DNA of 64,000 nt, from the NCBI RefSeq assembly GCF_025962655.1, contig NZ_JAGFPE010000005.1, forward strand, positions 339,368 through 403,367. Direction: 5' to 3'. Positions 36,685 through 46,159 of this stretch are shown here, piece by piece. The notes under the pieces were generated by a model. It saw only the letters and a list, made by a program, of their open reading frames with translations, ran no database searches and had not been told where the DNA came from. The DNA is from Candidatus Symbiopectobacterium sp. NZEC151 (GTDB taxonomy: Bacteria > Pseudomonadota > Gammaproteobacteria > Enterobacterales > Enterobacteriaceae). Both the position numbers and the translations under genes were made by a program. Within the stretch, counting starts at the first letter, position 1. Every line of letters starts with the position of its first letter.

Positions 36685-39600
36685 ATGACAGCGATAAAAG
36701 GCAGCAAAGGCGGCAGCGCGAACGCGCGCGTTCCCGTTGAGTCGCCGGATTCCATTCAATCCACCTCTTACGCCAAAATACTGCTGGCGCTGGGGGAAGG
36801 GGAATTTGCTGGGAATCTGGATGGCTCGCGTATTTTTCTTGACGGTACGCCGCTTAACGACAGCAACGGCAACGCCAATTTTTCCGGCGTGTCGTGGGCG
36901 TTTCGTCCCGGTACGCCCGACCAAAGCTATATTCCCGGTTTTCCCGGCGTTGAAAATGAGATCGCGGTAAGCACCGAACTGACCAGTAAAACGCCGTGGA
37001 TACGTTCGTTGCCCAATATCAACCTCTCAGCGGTGCGCATACGCTTCTCCTGGGCGGCGCTGCAACAGCAGCATGATAATGGCGATGTGGGCGGCTACCG
37101 CATTGAATATGCCATTGATATCGCCACGGACGGCGGCAGCTACCGTGAAGTGCTGAAAACGGCGATTGATGGCAAAACCACCACGTCCTATGAACGCAGC
37201 CACCGTATCGATTTGCCAAGTGCAACCATCGGTTGGCAGATTCGCGTGCGCCGTATCACGCCCAATTCCACCAGTAATCGTATTGCCGATAAGATGGCGA
37301 TCGAAGCCATCACCGAAGTGATCGACGCCAAGCTGCGCTACCCGGAAACGGCGCTGCTGCTGATGCAGTTCGACGCGCAGCAGTTTCAAAATATTCCGGT
37401 CATTTCTTGCGAGCCGGACGGGCGTATTATCCGTGTGCCCACCAACTATGATGCACAAACGCGGCGCTACACGGGCAGTTGGGATGGCACCTTCAAGTGG
37501 GCATTCTCCAACAACCCAGCCTGGGTGTATTACGACATCCAGCTTTCAGAACGTTTTGGCCTTGGCGAGCGCATCAAAGCGACCAACCTGGTGCTGTCAA
37601 AATGGGCGCTGTACCAGATTGCCCAGTACTGCGATCAGCTTGTGCCGGATGGTCATGGCGGCAGCGGTACGGAACCCCGTTTTTTGTGCGATGTGTACAT
37701 CCAATCGCAAGAAGAGGCGTGGACGGTGCTCAACGATCTGGCGGCGATCTTTCGTGGCTCCTCGTTCTGGGCCAACAACCAGATGAACGTGCTGTCCGAT
37801 ATGCCGCGCGAGATGGATTACGTGGTCACCCGTGCCAACGTGCGCGACGGGCGCTTTACCTACAGCAATGCCAGCAGCAAGACGCACTACAGCACGGCGA
37901 TGGTGGCGTGGTCCGATCCCGATAACGCCTATCAGGACGCGGTGGAGGCTGTGGCGGATAACAAACTGGTGCGGCGCTACGGCATTAAACAAGCTGATGT
38001 GACCGCGATTGGCTGTACGCGCCAGACCGAGGCTATCCGGCGCGGCAAATGGATTTTGCACACCAACGATGCCGATCGCACCGTTTCTTACACCATGGGG
38101 CTGGACGGGGATATTCCGGTCCCCGGCGCCATTGTCGGTATCGCTGATGCCTTGCTGGCCGGGCGTCCATTAGGCGGGCGCATCAGCGCGGTTGACGGAC
38201 GTAACATCACGCTTGACCGCGTCTCTTCTGCGGCAATCGGTGAACGCCTGATTCTCAACCTGCCGAGTGGTAAAGCAGAGGGGCGCACCATTGAGGCGGT
38301 GAACGATATGGTGGTCACCGTCACCACGGCGTACAGCGAAACGCCGGTGCCAGAGTCGGTGTGGGCGGTCGATGCTAACGACCTGGCGCTGCAACTGTAT
38401 CGCATCATTGGTGTGAAAGAAGGCGAGGATAGCGCTTCCTTTGATATTACGGCCATCGAATTCGATGCGGATAAATTCGCCAAGATTGATACCGGCGCAC
38501 GCATTGAATCTCGTCCTATCAGTCTGGTTCCGCCATCGGTACAGCCTGCGCCGAACAACGTGGTGATCGGTAGCGATAACCGCATCGAGCAAGGTATCAA
38601 TGTCACCACCTTGCGCATTACCTGGGACAAGGCGGACAGTGCCATTGCCTACGAAGTGCAATGGCGGCGTGATAACGGCAACTGGATCAGCGCGGCACGC
38701 ACCTCGGCACAAGGCGTTGAGGTGTCGGGCATTTACGCCGGGCGTTATCAAGCGCGCGTGCGCGCCATCAATGCCACGGAGATCTCCAGTCTGTGGGCCA
38801 ACGCGCAGGAAACTATGCTAACAGGTAAAGCGGGTAATCCGCCGGCACTGTCCAGTTTTACCACCACCGCGCTGGTGTTTGGCGTCCAGCTCGACTGGCA
38901 ATTCCCCGCCGACACCGACGATACCTTAAAAACTGAGATTCAGTATTCCCTGACCAGCGACGGCCAGAATGTGTTGCTGCTGACCGATGTGGCGTATCCC
39001 ACGCGTGCCTACCAGCAAATGGGGCTTAGCGTCGGTCAGGCGTTCTTTTATCGCGCCCGTATTGTTGATAAGTCGGGTAACCAGGGGCCGTGGACGGGGT
39101 GGGTTGTTGGGGAATCGAGTACCGACGTCGGAGATATCGCGGATGCCATTTTGGAGGAGGTTGAGGGCTCCGATGCCTGGCAGTCTCTGGTGACCAATAT
39201 TGCTACAAACACCCAGCAGATCGCTGATGGCATGCTCTCCAGTATTGAGCAGGCAAAAGCCATTTTGCGTAATAGCTTGACCATTGACGAGGAGTCTCGC
39301 AGATGGCGTAGCGAAAATGGTGCTCGTGTGGCAGAAATCGCCGATACACGCGCGGCGGTCGCCAATGAAGTTGAAGCGCGTACTATCGCGTTATTGGAGA
39401 TGCAAGCGCAGATTGGCTCAACACAAAGTAACCTGAACTCATTGCAGCAGACGGTTACCACGTTGGAAAAGACCACTGCGCAGAATGTGGATAGCCTCAG
39501 TAGCAAAATGCGTGCAGCGGAAGGGGAAATCGACGGGCTTTCTACCGCTGTTGGTGGCTTACAGACTACAGTGACGCAGCAGGGAAATACGCTAACGTCG

Positions 39601-41046
39601 CAGGGGCAATCGATCACGCAAATCACTGCCTCGGTTGGAACGGCTCAGACAGCGGCTGATAGCGCCAAATCTTCCGCTGCTGCCGCCCAACAGGCGGCAA
39701 CGAATGCGGCTGCGGCGGCGGGTAATAAAGGTAAAGTGATCTATGGCACCGCAGAACCTGCGGTGGCGGATCGCCTGACACAAAACGTGTGGATCGATAC
39801 GACAAATAGCATCAATACCCCAAAACGATGGACGGGCTCGGCATGGCAGGCCGTTACCGATAAGGCCGCCACAGACGCGGCTGCGGCAGCAAAATCCGCC
39901 GCCAGTGCAGCGGCTGCGGCACAGTCTACGGCTAACGGCGCAGTGCAGAGTGTCAATGCGGTATCGGCAACGGTGACGCAGCAAGGCAACACGATTACGG
40001 CGCAGGGAACGCAGATTAGCCAGCTAACCGCGACAGTGAACGGTGCCACAACGAAGATCAGTGACATTAGCCAAGCGGTTAATGGCATTGACGGAAAATT
40101 GTCAGCCTCTCGAACCATTAAAGTGGGGGTTGATGCAAACGGAAAACAATATCTGGCTGGTATTGGTCTGGATGTTTCAAATTCAACTACCGGGATGCAG
40201 TCGAATATTATTCTGTTGGCAGATAGAACGTCTATTATGACCAATGCGGGAGGAACACCCACTCCTGTATTTACGACTCAGGGAACGCAAGCCGTTTTGA
40301 ATAGTGTTGTCATTGGGGATGCAACAATTGCATCAGCTAAAATCAAAGATGCGGCAATTACTGGGGCAAAATTCTCGGATAACATATCATCTGATAATTA
40401 TGTTGCTGGTTCATCAGGTTGGAAGATTAGTCGGGCTTCTGGGAGTTCAGAATTCAATAATGTTATCGTCAGAGGGACAGTCTATGCAAAGGATGGTCGA
40501 TTTGAGGGGACAGTTTATGCTGATAAGATTGAAGGTGATGTAATAGAACAATCAGTATTGATGTATAACCCTGTAGATAATCCTGATAATTCGCCAACTT
40601 TACCATTTGTTATAGGTTTAAATGACGGATGGAAAACTTGGTTGGAAATATCGCCAAAGCCATATGATCGTATTTTTAAATTTACTAATCTAGCTTTAGT
40701 ATCAGTATGGTCTCAAGGCCCTAAAAGAGTTCGCGTAAATCTTGTAAACCCCGATGGGAGTGAACGTACATTTATGGATCAGTATAGAGAAGGTGGAAGT
40801 CAATTGTTTTGTGTTTTTAGTACGTTAATTGTACCTGCAAATACATCTAACTTGAAACAAAAAATAAAAATCTTATTAGAAGGAAGGGTGAATAGCATAT
40901 CTATTCAACCAATAAATCTAGAAAGCGTTTGGGCTGGAAGGAATGGATCAGATTCACAAAATCGTCAGTTCTGGTCATGTAGTCCGGCGGTTATTACTTC
41001 ATATAAAGGTAGTGTGCTACCACCACCGTTATTAACAACAGTGTAA
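36685..41046 (+). CDS. Host-specificity / central tail-tip protein J
   Basis: The 1453-residue protein is lambda J-like: the N-terminal hub (GSANARVPVESPDSIQSTSYAKILLALGEGE, the FRGSSFWANNQMNVLSD segment), fibronectin-type III modules (about 630-800), a long coiled-coil region rich in Thr, Gln and Ala (about 850-1130), and a C-terminal receptor-binding part. The last 230 residues are encoded by clearly more AT-rich DNA (from about 40330) than the rest, which suggests a swapped receptor-binding module. J determines which cells the tail binds and would set the killing spectrum of a tailocin. It is longer than lambda J (1132) through the extended coiled coil. Confidence 0.9.
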   Translation: MTAIKGSKGGSANARVPVESPDSIQSTSYAKILLALGEGEFAGNLDGSRIFLDGTPLNDSNGNANFSGVSWAFRPGTPDQSYIPGFPGVENEIAVSTELTSKTPWIRSLPNINLSAVRIRFSWAALQQQHDNGDVGGYRIEYAIDIATDGGSYREVLKTAIDGKTTTSYERSHRIDLPSATIGWQIRVRRITPNSTSNRIADKMAIEAITEVIDAKLRYPETALLLMQFDAQQFQNIPVISCEPDGRIIRVPTNYDAQTRRYTGSWDGTFKWAFSNNPAWVYYDIQLSERFGLGERIKATNLVLSKWALYQIAQYCDQLVPDGHGGSGTEPRFLCDVYIQSQEEAWTVLNDLAAIFRGSSFWANNQMNVLSDMPREMDYVVTRANVRDGRFTYSNASSKTHYSTAMVAWSDPDNAYQDAVEAVADNKLVRRYGIKQADVTAIGCTRQTEAIRRGKWILHTNDADRTVSYTMGLDGDIPVPGAIVGIADALLAGRPLGGRISAVDGRNITLDRVSSAAIGERLILNLPSGKAEGRTIEAVNDMVVTVTTAYSETPVPESVWAVDANDLALQLYRIIGVKEGEDSASFDITAIEFDADKFAKIDTGARIESRPISLVPPSVQPAPNNVVIGSDNRIEQGINVTTLRITWDKADSAIAYEVQWRRDNGNWISAARTSAQGVEVSGIYAGRYQARVRAINATEISSLWANAQETMLTGKAGNPPALSSFTTTALVFGVQLDWQFPADTDDTLKTEIQYSLTSDGQNVLLLTDVAYPTRAYQQMGLSVGQAFFYRARIVDKSGNQGPWTGWVVGESSTDVGDIADAILEEVEGSDAWQSLVTNIATNTQQIADGMLSSIEQAKAILRNSLTIDEESRRWRSENGARVAEIADTRAAVANEVEARTIALLEMQAQIGSTQSNLNSLQQTVTTLEKTTAQNVDSLSSKMRAAEGEIDGLSTAVGGLQTTVTQQGNTLTSQGQSITQITASVGTAQTAADSAKSSAAAAQQAATNAAAAAGNKGKVIYGTAEPAVADRLTQNVWIDTTNSINTPKRWTGSAWQAVTDKAATDAAAAAKSAASAAAAAQSTANGAVQSVNAVSATVTQQGNTITAQGTQISQLTATVNGATTKISDISQAVNGIDGKLSASRTIKVGVDANGKQYLAGIGLDVSNSTTGMQSNIILLADRTSIMTNAGGTPTPVFTTQGTQAVLNSVVIGDATIASAKIKDAAITGAKFSDNISSDNYVAGSSGWKISRASGSSEFNNVIVRGTVYAKDGRFEGTVYADKIEGDVIEQSVLMYNPVDNPDNSPTLPFVIGLNDGWKTWLEISPKPYDRIFKFTNLALVSVWSQGPKRVRVNLVNPDGSERTFMDQYREGGSQLFCVFSTLIVPANTSNLKQKIKILLEGRVNSISIQPINLESVWAGRNGSDSQNRQFWSCSPAVITSYKGSVLPPPLLTTV

Positions 41047-41062
41047 ATATATTGGATAATAT

Positions 41063-41149
41063 ATGTCTTGGTACAAAGCTGAAACTATTTCTGCCACTAA
41101 CGGCAGTAAAATCATTACGGCACAGAAACTCAATTCACTAATTCATTAA
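41063..41149 (+). pseudogene. 5' fragment of the side tail fibre gene
   Basis: ATG 41063 opens 28 codons, MSWYKAETISATNGSKIIT and then AQKLNSLIH, before a TAA. The first part is the standard N-terminus of lambdoid side tail fibres. One base downstream-shifted, the sequence continues as GTETQFTNSLNGVSVGLVLLLPSAG and stays open to 43533. A single missing base at about 41118 (seen acggcaca, expected acgggcaca) separates this fragment from the main frame. Confidence 0.75.
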
Positions 41150-41169
41150 ATGGTGTATCAGTAGGGCTG

Positions 41170-43533
41170 GTGTTATTGTTGCCCTCTGCTGGCACTGTTC
41201 AGATTTATGAAATTGAGTCTGTGCAATCCGATACACAATTAACGCTGGCATCAGTGTTCACTGGTACAACGGGAACGGGTAAAGCTTATGCTATTCCCAC
41301 ATCACCGGCTGTTTCCATCGAGCAGTTTGCTCATGAATTTGCCTCAACGCTTGCCTATTATCAGCAGCAGTTATCTGGCTGGCAGCAGATATTAACCGGA
41401 ACAGGAAACGTTACGCTCACTTCGCCAGACGGTCAGACTGTTACCGTTCGCTCGCAGCAGGCTTGGGATGCTGCGCTAGATGGGAAAGCTGACTTAGCAC
41501 AGGCTTTTAGAAAGCGTGGTGGGCTGGGTACCGTTGACCTAAATACTATCACTGGCGAGCAAGATGGGGTGTGGACTCAAAACTCAAACGCCAACGCTAC
41601 TCTTGCCAAAAATTATCCCACACCCATAGCAGGCTCGCTTTTGGTTGTTCAGGACACGGCCAACGGGAATACGGCTGCGCATCAACTGTATTTCCCCTAC
41701 AACACCACGCGGGTTTATATCAGATATTTCCTCGCGGGTGGGACGTGGGGAGTGTGGTCTGAAGTATGGAACAGCGCGAGCCTTGTTAAGCAGACCGGGC
41801 AATTCGATGCAACCGCTGGCTCGGTAATGCTTAACGGTGCATGGGGTTGGGGTGGCTCTGGTGAAATTGTAGACCTAAACACGGATGCGGCGTTTTTGGC
41901 CTGGGCTAGATTATCAAGCAACGGGAGTAGAATTTTCAGAAACTCATCTGCCGTACCGCAATACACAAAACAATATGGCGTTGGTGTGTTGCTAAGGTCC
42001 GGCGACACATGGGCTACCATTTCTATAGGGTATGCTCCATCTGGTATTTCTGGAGGAATAAGAATTACCTCTGGAAATAATTCCGGTTCAACAAATTCAA
42101 CTCATGAATTATGGACAGACCAGAATCTAAATCCAGCAAGGAACGCGCCAACATATATCAATATTACATCAGAGGATGCGTTACATGCGTGGGCGCAAAA
42201 TTCAGCTAACAGCTCTGGAACAATAAGAAATGATGGAATAATAACCGCAACAAGTAGATTTGGTTCTGGTTGGTTCTCAAAGGTACAGGGGACTTATTCC
42301 ATATTTACTGTTGGCCCAACTGCAGGAACGAGCGTGGTCAGGCTACAGGCTGGTGATTCGAACGGATATACGAATCATGTATTCTGGACTGACAAAAATC
42401 TCATAAAGCAAACAGGGGTTAACGATACAGCCCCCGGCTCCATAATGCTAAACGGGGCACACGGGTTAGGCAGATCGCAATCTGCCGGTATTGCCATGTC
42501 TACTATCTTGGACGGGAATAACGCAGTTACGGCAGGGTTTGTTGAGCCAGCTTCCGCTACAAATTGGTATTATCAATTTAGTCCTGCCGTTGTTGCTTTC
42601 CGTGCTGGTGGTGCTGATGGATCCGGGCAACTCATGCAGGTACAGGTAGGGCCAGGTGGTGAGCTAGCGGCTAGGCACCGAACCAATAACGCGTGGACCG
42701 ATTGGGCTCCACATGTAACCACCAACACCTCGCAAACAATAGCCGGGCAAAAGACATTTTCATATAACGGTTCTGGATTATTCATAAAGCCCGCATCCGC
42801 ATCGCAGCCGGGGTATATTCGTGGTCTTACCCATGATAACGGAAATCATTGGTTTGTAGGAAAAGGTGATACAACATTCGATGTTGTTTTAGCTAATCAG
42901 TATTCAACCGCTCAAAACAATATTATTTTGGCTGAGGATGGGAGTACACGATTAACCGTTAACTCAGCAAGATTGGCTTATATCCGCAGAAGCAATACCA
43001 ACTACGCCATTCTGGCTAGCGGGTTAAACACAGTAGCTGATTCAAACGGGTTCTATAAAACAGCAAGCCCGGTTGTGAAGCTGTTTGCAGATGGCACCAG
43101 CGAACTCACCAGCGAAGCCGAGGGCATCACCACCGAGCGCCTGAGTGAAGGGGTGTACCGCATTTCCGGCTGTCTGGGCCTGAATGCCGATCGCGCCTGG
43201 GGTGGTGATGACGGCGGTATCGATGTGCCGATGTGTCGCAACAAGCTGCCGCGCCTGTGGGTGGACTATGGCGGCGATGAGGGCAGTGAGAAGATAAACC
43301 CGGATGGCTCGATAGTTATCCGCACCTATCATCGGCCACACCCAGACGCCCCTGCTTTTGCGCGCAACGAAATTGAAGGCTACGCCAACGGCGATCCGAT
43401 CGATATTCCGCACGACACCTTTATCTCGGTACGGGTACAAATGCCAGACGTTGAGGTGCAGGAGGAGGTGGTTGAAACGGTGCCCAATGAGGCTGAAAAC
43501 GACGTTGTTTTGGAAGCTTCAGCACAAGCATAA
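41170..43533 (+). CDS. Side tail fibre protein (main frame; 5' end frameshifted)
   Basis: The main frame gives 787 residues from a GTG at 41170; with the 5' fragment restored it would be about 823. The start (LPSAGTVQIYEIESVQSDTQLTLASVFTGTTGTG) is the conserved fibre head that attaches to the tail tip. Two repeats follow, around TGQFDATAGSVMLNGAWGWG and TGVNDTAPGSIMLNGAHGLG, typical of stf-like shafts. The C-terminal 130 residues (CLGLNADRAWGGDDGGIDVP..VRVQMPD) return to the GC-rich conserved fibre end. The middle is AT-richer. GTG 41170 has no good ribosome site, so expression from the main frame alone is doubtful. No tail fibre assembly chaperone gene follows. Confidence 0.8.
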   Translation: MLLLPSAGTVQIYEIESVQSDTQLTLASVFTGTTGTGKAYAIPTSPAVSIEQFAHEFASTLAYYQQQLSGWQQILTGTGNVTLTSPDGQTVTVRSQQAWDAALDGKADLAQAFRKRGGLGTVDLNTITGEQDGVWTQNSNANATLAKNYPTPIAGSLLVVQDTANGNTAAHQLYFPYNTTRVYIRYFLAGGTWGVWSEVWNSASLVKQTGQFDATAGSVMLNGAWGWGGSGEIVDLNTDAAFLAWARLSSNGSRIFRNSSAVPQYTKQYGVGVLLRSGDTWATISIGYAPSGISGGIRITSGNNSGSTNSTHELWTDQNLNPARNAPTYINITSEDALHAWAQNSANSSGTIRNDGIITATSRFGSGWFSKVQGTYSIFTVGPTAGTSVVRLQAGDSNGYTNHVFWTDKNLIKQTGVNDTAPGSIMLNGAHGLGRSQSAGIAMSTILDGNNAVTAGFVEPASATNWYYQFSPAVVAFRAGGADGSGQLMQVQVGPGGELAARHRTNNAWTDWAPHVTTNTSQTIAGQKTFSYNGSGLFIKPASASQPGYIRGLTHDNGNHWFVGKGDTTFDVVLANQYSTAQNNIILAEDGSTRLTVNSARLAYIRRSNTNYAILASGLNTVADSNGFYKTASPVVKLFADGTSELTSEAEGITTERLSEGVYRISGCLGLNADRAWGGDDGGIDVPMCRNKLPRLWVDYGGDEGSEKINPDGSIVIRTYHRPHPDAPAFARNEIEGYANGDPIDIPHDTFISVRVQMPDVEVQEEVVETVPNEAENDVVLEASAQA

Positions 43534-43544
43534 GTAATCCCCCG

Positions 43545-43566
43545 GGCCGGTCAGCGATGACCGGCC
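43545..43566. terminator. Hairpin after the tail fibre gene
   Basis: ggccggtca and tgaccggcc form a perfect 9-bp stem with a GCGA loop, 11 bp after the fibre stop. The T-run is lacking. It marks the right edge of the phage-derived locus; I see no direct repeat of sequence around 26700-26780 that would be an attachment site. Confidence 0.55.
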
Positions 43567-43744
43567 TGACTGGGGTGAACGCATAATCCCTCAACCTGAA
43601 ATTTTTTCTCACAGCGGTGATATTCACGTTCCGTGAGCCTGAAGATATTTTGTTAATTACAGTAAAATCAATCGATAAGCGTTACGTTGCGATTCTTGCT
43701 CCGCTGTTATTCCATTACGGAACTTATCATTCCAATTCGGCATT

Positions 43745-43773
43745 TCATAACCCTTCCTACAGCACCGTATAGT
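43745..43773 (+). promoter_or_regulatory. Candidate cysG promoter
   Basis: In the gap of about 240 bp before cysG, TATAGT (43768-43773) is a good -10 box with only a poor -35 (TCATAA) 17 bp upstream, as expected for a promoter needing an activator. The upstream AT-rich sequence (ttattccattacggaactta and onward, about 43709-43745) has the ATTCC-type half-sites seen in CysB-bound regions. CysB control is inferred from the sulfate genes that follow. Confidence 0.4.
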
Positions 43774-43808
43774 CTACTTATCAAATTTTTAACTTTGTTA
43801 AGGCGATT

Positions 43809-45230
43809 GTGAACTATCTCCCTTTGTTCGCTGACGTGAAGCAGCGTGTAGTGTTGGTGGTCGGCGGTGGTGAGGTAGCAACGCGCAAGATTGAATTGTT
43901 ATTGCGTGCGGGCGCCGACGTGCATGTGGTGGCCAAATCCCTGGCAGAGCCGCTAGTGGCAAAACATAACGCCGGTCAGTTGCACTGGCTGGCGCAGGAA
44001 TTCTCCCCAGAGCAGGTGGATAAAGTTTTTCTGGTGATCGCCGCCACCGATGATGTGGCGTTGAACGCAGCGGTATCTGAAGCGGCGCAACAGCGCTATC
44101 GCCTGGTTAACGTGGTGGACGATCAGCCCAAATGCTCGTTTATTTTCCCGTCCATTGTCGATCGCTCGCCGTTAGTGGTGGCGATTTCGTCTGGCGGACA
44201 AGCGCCGGTTTTGGCGCGTTTACTGCGCGAGAAGCTGGAGGCGTTGCTGCCTGCCAGTTTGGGCGATATGGCCCGGGTGGCCGGAGAATGGCGCGATCGC
44301 GTCAAACAGCGGTTTCATTCGATGCGTGCGCGTCGTCAGTTTTGGGAGCGGTTGTTTAATAGCCCTTTTGCCGACCAGATTGCCGCCGGGCAACAAACGG
44401 TGGCAGAAGAAACCCTGCGCCAGCAGTTGGATCAACCGCAACGGGTGCAGGGGGATGTGGCGCTGGTGGGGGCCGGGCCGGGGGATGCCGGTTTGTTGAC
44501 CCTGCGTGGTTTACAACTGATTCAACTGGCGGACGTGGTGCTGTATGACCATCTGGTGAGCCCGGAAGTGCTGGAACTGGTGCGCCGCGATGCCGAGAAA
44601 ATCTGCGTCGGCAAGCGCGCCTCCGCGCACTCATTGCCGCAGGGGGAGATTAACCGCCTGCTGTTTACGCTGGCATCGAGCGGTAAACGTGTGGTGCGCC
44701 TGAAAGGGGGCGATCCGTTCATCTTTGGACGCGGCGGTGAGGAAGTGCAATACCTGGCAAAAGCGGGCATTCCTTTCCAAATCGTACCGGGGATCACGGC
44801 GGCTGCGGGCGTTACCGCCTATGCCGGTATCCCGCTGACCCACCGTGATTACGCACAAAGCGTGCTGTTTATTACCGGGCACTGTCGCCCGGACGGTGAA
44901 GCGCTCGATTGGTCCACGCTGGCGCGCGGGCGTCAGACGCTCGCCATCTATATGGGCACGGTGAAAGCGGCGGAAATCAGCCAGCAGCTGATCGCCCATG
45001 GGCGTGCACCGGATACGCCGGTGGCGGTGATTAGCCGCGGCACGCGAGCGGATCAGTCCGTGAACATTGGCTCGTTGGCGCAGTTGGAGACTTTGGCGCA
45101 TCAAGCTCCGACGCCAGCGCTATTGGTGATTGGCGAGGTGGTTGCACTGCACCATCAGCTCGCCTGGTTTGGTCTACAGACGCAGGAGGCCGGGCAAACC
45201 GGACGTTCTGCGCTCGTGAATTTGGCTTGA
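43809..45230 (+). CDS. cysG: Siroheme synthase CysG
   Basis: This trifunctional enzyme makes siroheme for sulfite reductase from uroporphyrinogen III. The 473-residue protein has the N-terminal precorrin-2 dehydrogenase/ferrochelatase module (about 1-205; [24 protein letters not shown] with the NAD-binding glycines, and [18 protein letters not shown]) and the C-terminal SAM uroporphyrinogen methyltransferase module (about 215-460; [51 protein letters not shown]). It begins with GTG at 43809. In E. coli cysG is unlinked; here it heads cysGDNC, with cysD 9 bp downstream, so siroheme supply is co-regulated with sulfate activation. Confidence 0.95.
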   Translation: MNYLPLFADVKQRVVLVVGGGEVATRKIELLLRAGADVHVVAKSLAEPLVAKHNAGQLHWLAQEFSPEQVDKVFLVIAATDDVALNAAVSEAAQQRYRLVNVVDDQPKCSFIFPSIVDRSPLVVAISSGGQAPVLARLLREKLEALLPASLGDMARVAGEWRDRVKQRFHSMRARRQFWERLFNSPFADQIAAGQQTVAEETLRQQLDQPQRVQGDVALVGAGPGDAGLLTLRGLQLIQLADVVLYDHLVSPEVLELVRRDAEKICVGKRASAHSLPQGEINRLLFTLASSGKRVVRLKGGDPFIFGRGGEEVQYLAKAGIPFQIVPGITAAAGVTAYAGIPLTHRDYAQSVLFITGHCRPDGEALDWSTLARGRQTLAIYMGTVKAAEISQQLIAHGRAPDTPVAVISRGTRADQSVNIGSLAQLETLAHQAPTPALLVIGEVVALHHQLAWFGLQTQEAGQTGRSALVNLA

Positions 45231-45239
45231 GGAAGGGTT

Positions 45240-46148
45240 ATGGACGAGAAACGACTGACGCACCTGCGACAGCTTGAAGCGGAAAGCATACATATTATTC
45301 GCGAAGTGGCGGCAGAATTCAGTAATCCGGTGATGATGTACTCCATCGGCAAAGATTCTTCCGTCATGCTGCATCTGGCGCGCAAGGCGTTCTATCCGGG
45401 CACCTTGCCGTTTCCGCTGCTGCATGTGGATACCGGGTGGAAGTTTCGCGAGATGTACACCTTCCGCGATCGCACTGCCAAAGCCTATGGCTGCGAACTG
45501 CTGGTGCACCGTAACCCCCAGGGCGAAGCGTTGGGGATCAACCCGTTTGTGCACGGCAGCGCCAAGCATACCGATATCATGAAAACCGAAGGGTTGAAGC
45601 AAGCGCTGGATAAATACGGCTTTGATGCCGCGTTTGGCGGCGCGCGGCGCGATGAAGAGAAATCTCGCGCCAAAGAGCGTATTTACTCCTTCCGCGATCG
45701 TTTTCACCGCTGGGACCCGAAAAACCAGCGTCCAGAGCTGTGGCATAACTACAACGGCCAGATTAACAAGGGGGAAAGCATTCGCGTGTTCCCGCTCTCC
45801 AACTGGACGGAACTGGATATCTGGCAATACATCTACCTGGAAAATATCGACATTGTGCCGCTCTATCTGGCCGCCCCGCGTCCGGTGCTGGAGCGTGATG
45901 GCATGTTGCTGATGGTGGATGATGATCGTATCGATCTGCAACCGGGTGAGGTTGTCGAACAGCGTATGGTGCGCTTCCGTACCCTCGGCTGTTGGCCGTT
46001 GACCGGCGCGGTGGAATCGCACGCACAGACGCTGCCGGAAATCATTGAAGAGATGCTGATCTCGACCACCAGCGAACGGCAAGGGCGCGTCATTGACCGG
46101 GATCAGGCCGGCTCGATGGAACTGAAAAAGCGTCAAGGGTATTTTTAA
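45240..46148 (+). CDS. cysD: Sulfate adenylyltransferase subunit 2
   Basis: CysD is the catalytic subunit of ATP sulfurylase, making adenosine phosphosulfate from ATP and sulfate; CysN GTPase activity drives the reaction. The 302-residue protein has the PP-loop-like [17 protein letters not shown], the [17 protein letters not shown] motif and [11 protein letters not shown]. The start [19 protein letters not shown] is canonical. It lies 9 bp after cysG and 11 bp before cysN. Confidence 0.96.
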   Translation: MDEKRLTHLRQLEAESIHIIREVAAEFSNPVMMYSIGKDSSVMLHLARKAFYPGTLPFPLLHVDTGWKFREMYTFRDRTAKAYGCELLVHRNPQGEALGINPFVHGSAKHTDIMKTEGLKQALDKYGFDAAFGGARRDEEKSRAKERIYSFRDRFHRWDPKNQRPELWHNYNGQINKGESIRVFPLSNWTELDIWQYIYLENIDIVPLYLAAPRPVLERDGMLLMVDDDRIDLQPGEVVEQRMVRFRTLGCWPLTGAVESHAQTLPEIIEEMLISTTSERQGRVIDRDQAGSMELKKRQGYF

Positions 46149-46159
46149 GGAATCGTCAA

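Noticed and set aside
26709..43808. CRISPR array or cas genes in the cysH-cysG interval
   Set aside because: I looked for them because E. coli has them here; there are no regularly spaced repeats and no cas-like proteins.
26709..43808. Attachment-site direct repeats or an integrase at the edges of the phage locus
   Set aside because: Neither edge sequence recurs at the other, no tRNA gene is adjacent, and no recombinase frame is present.
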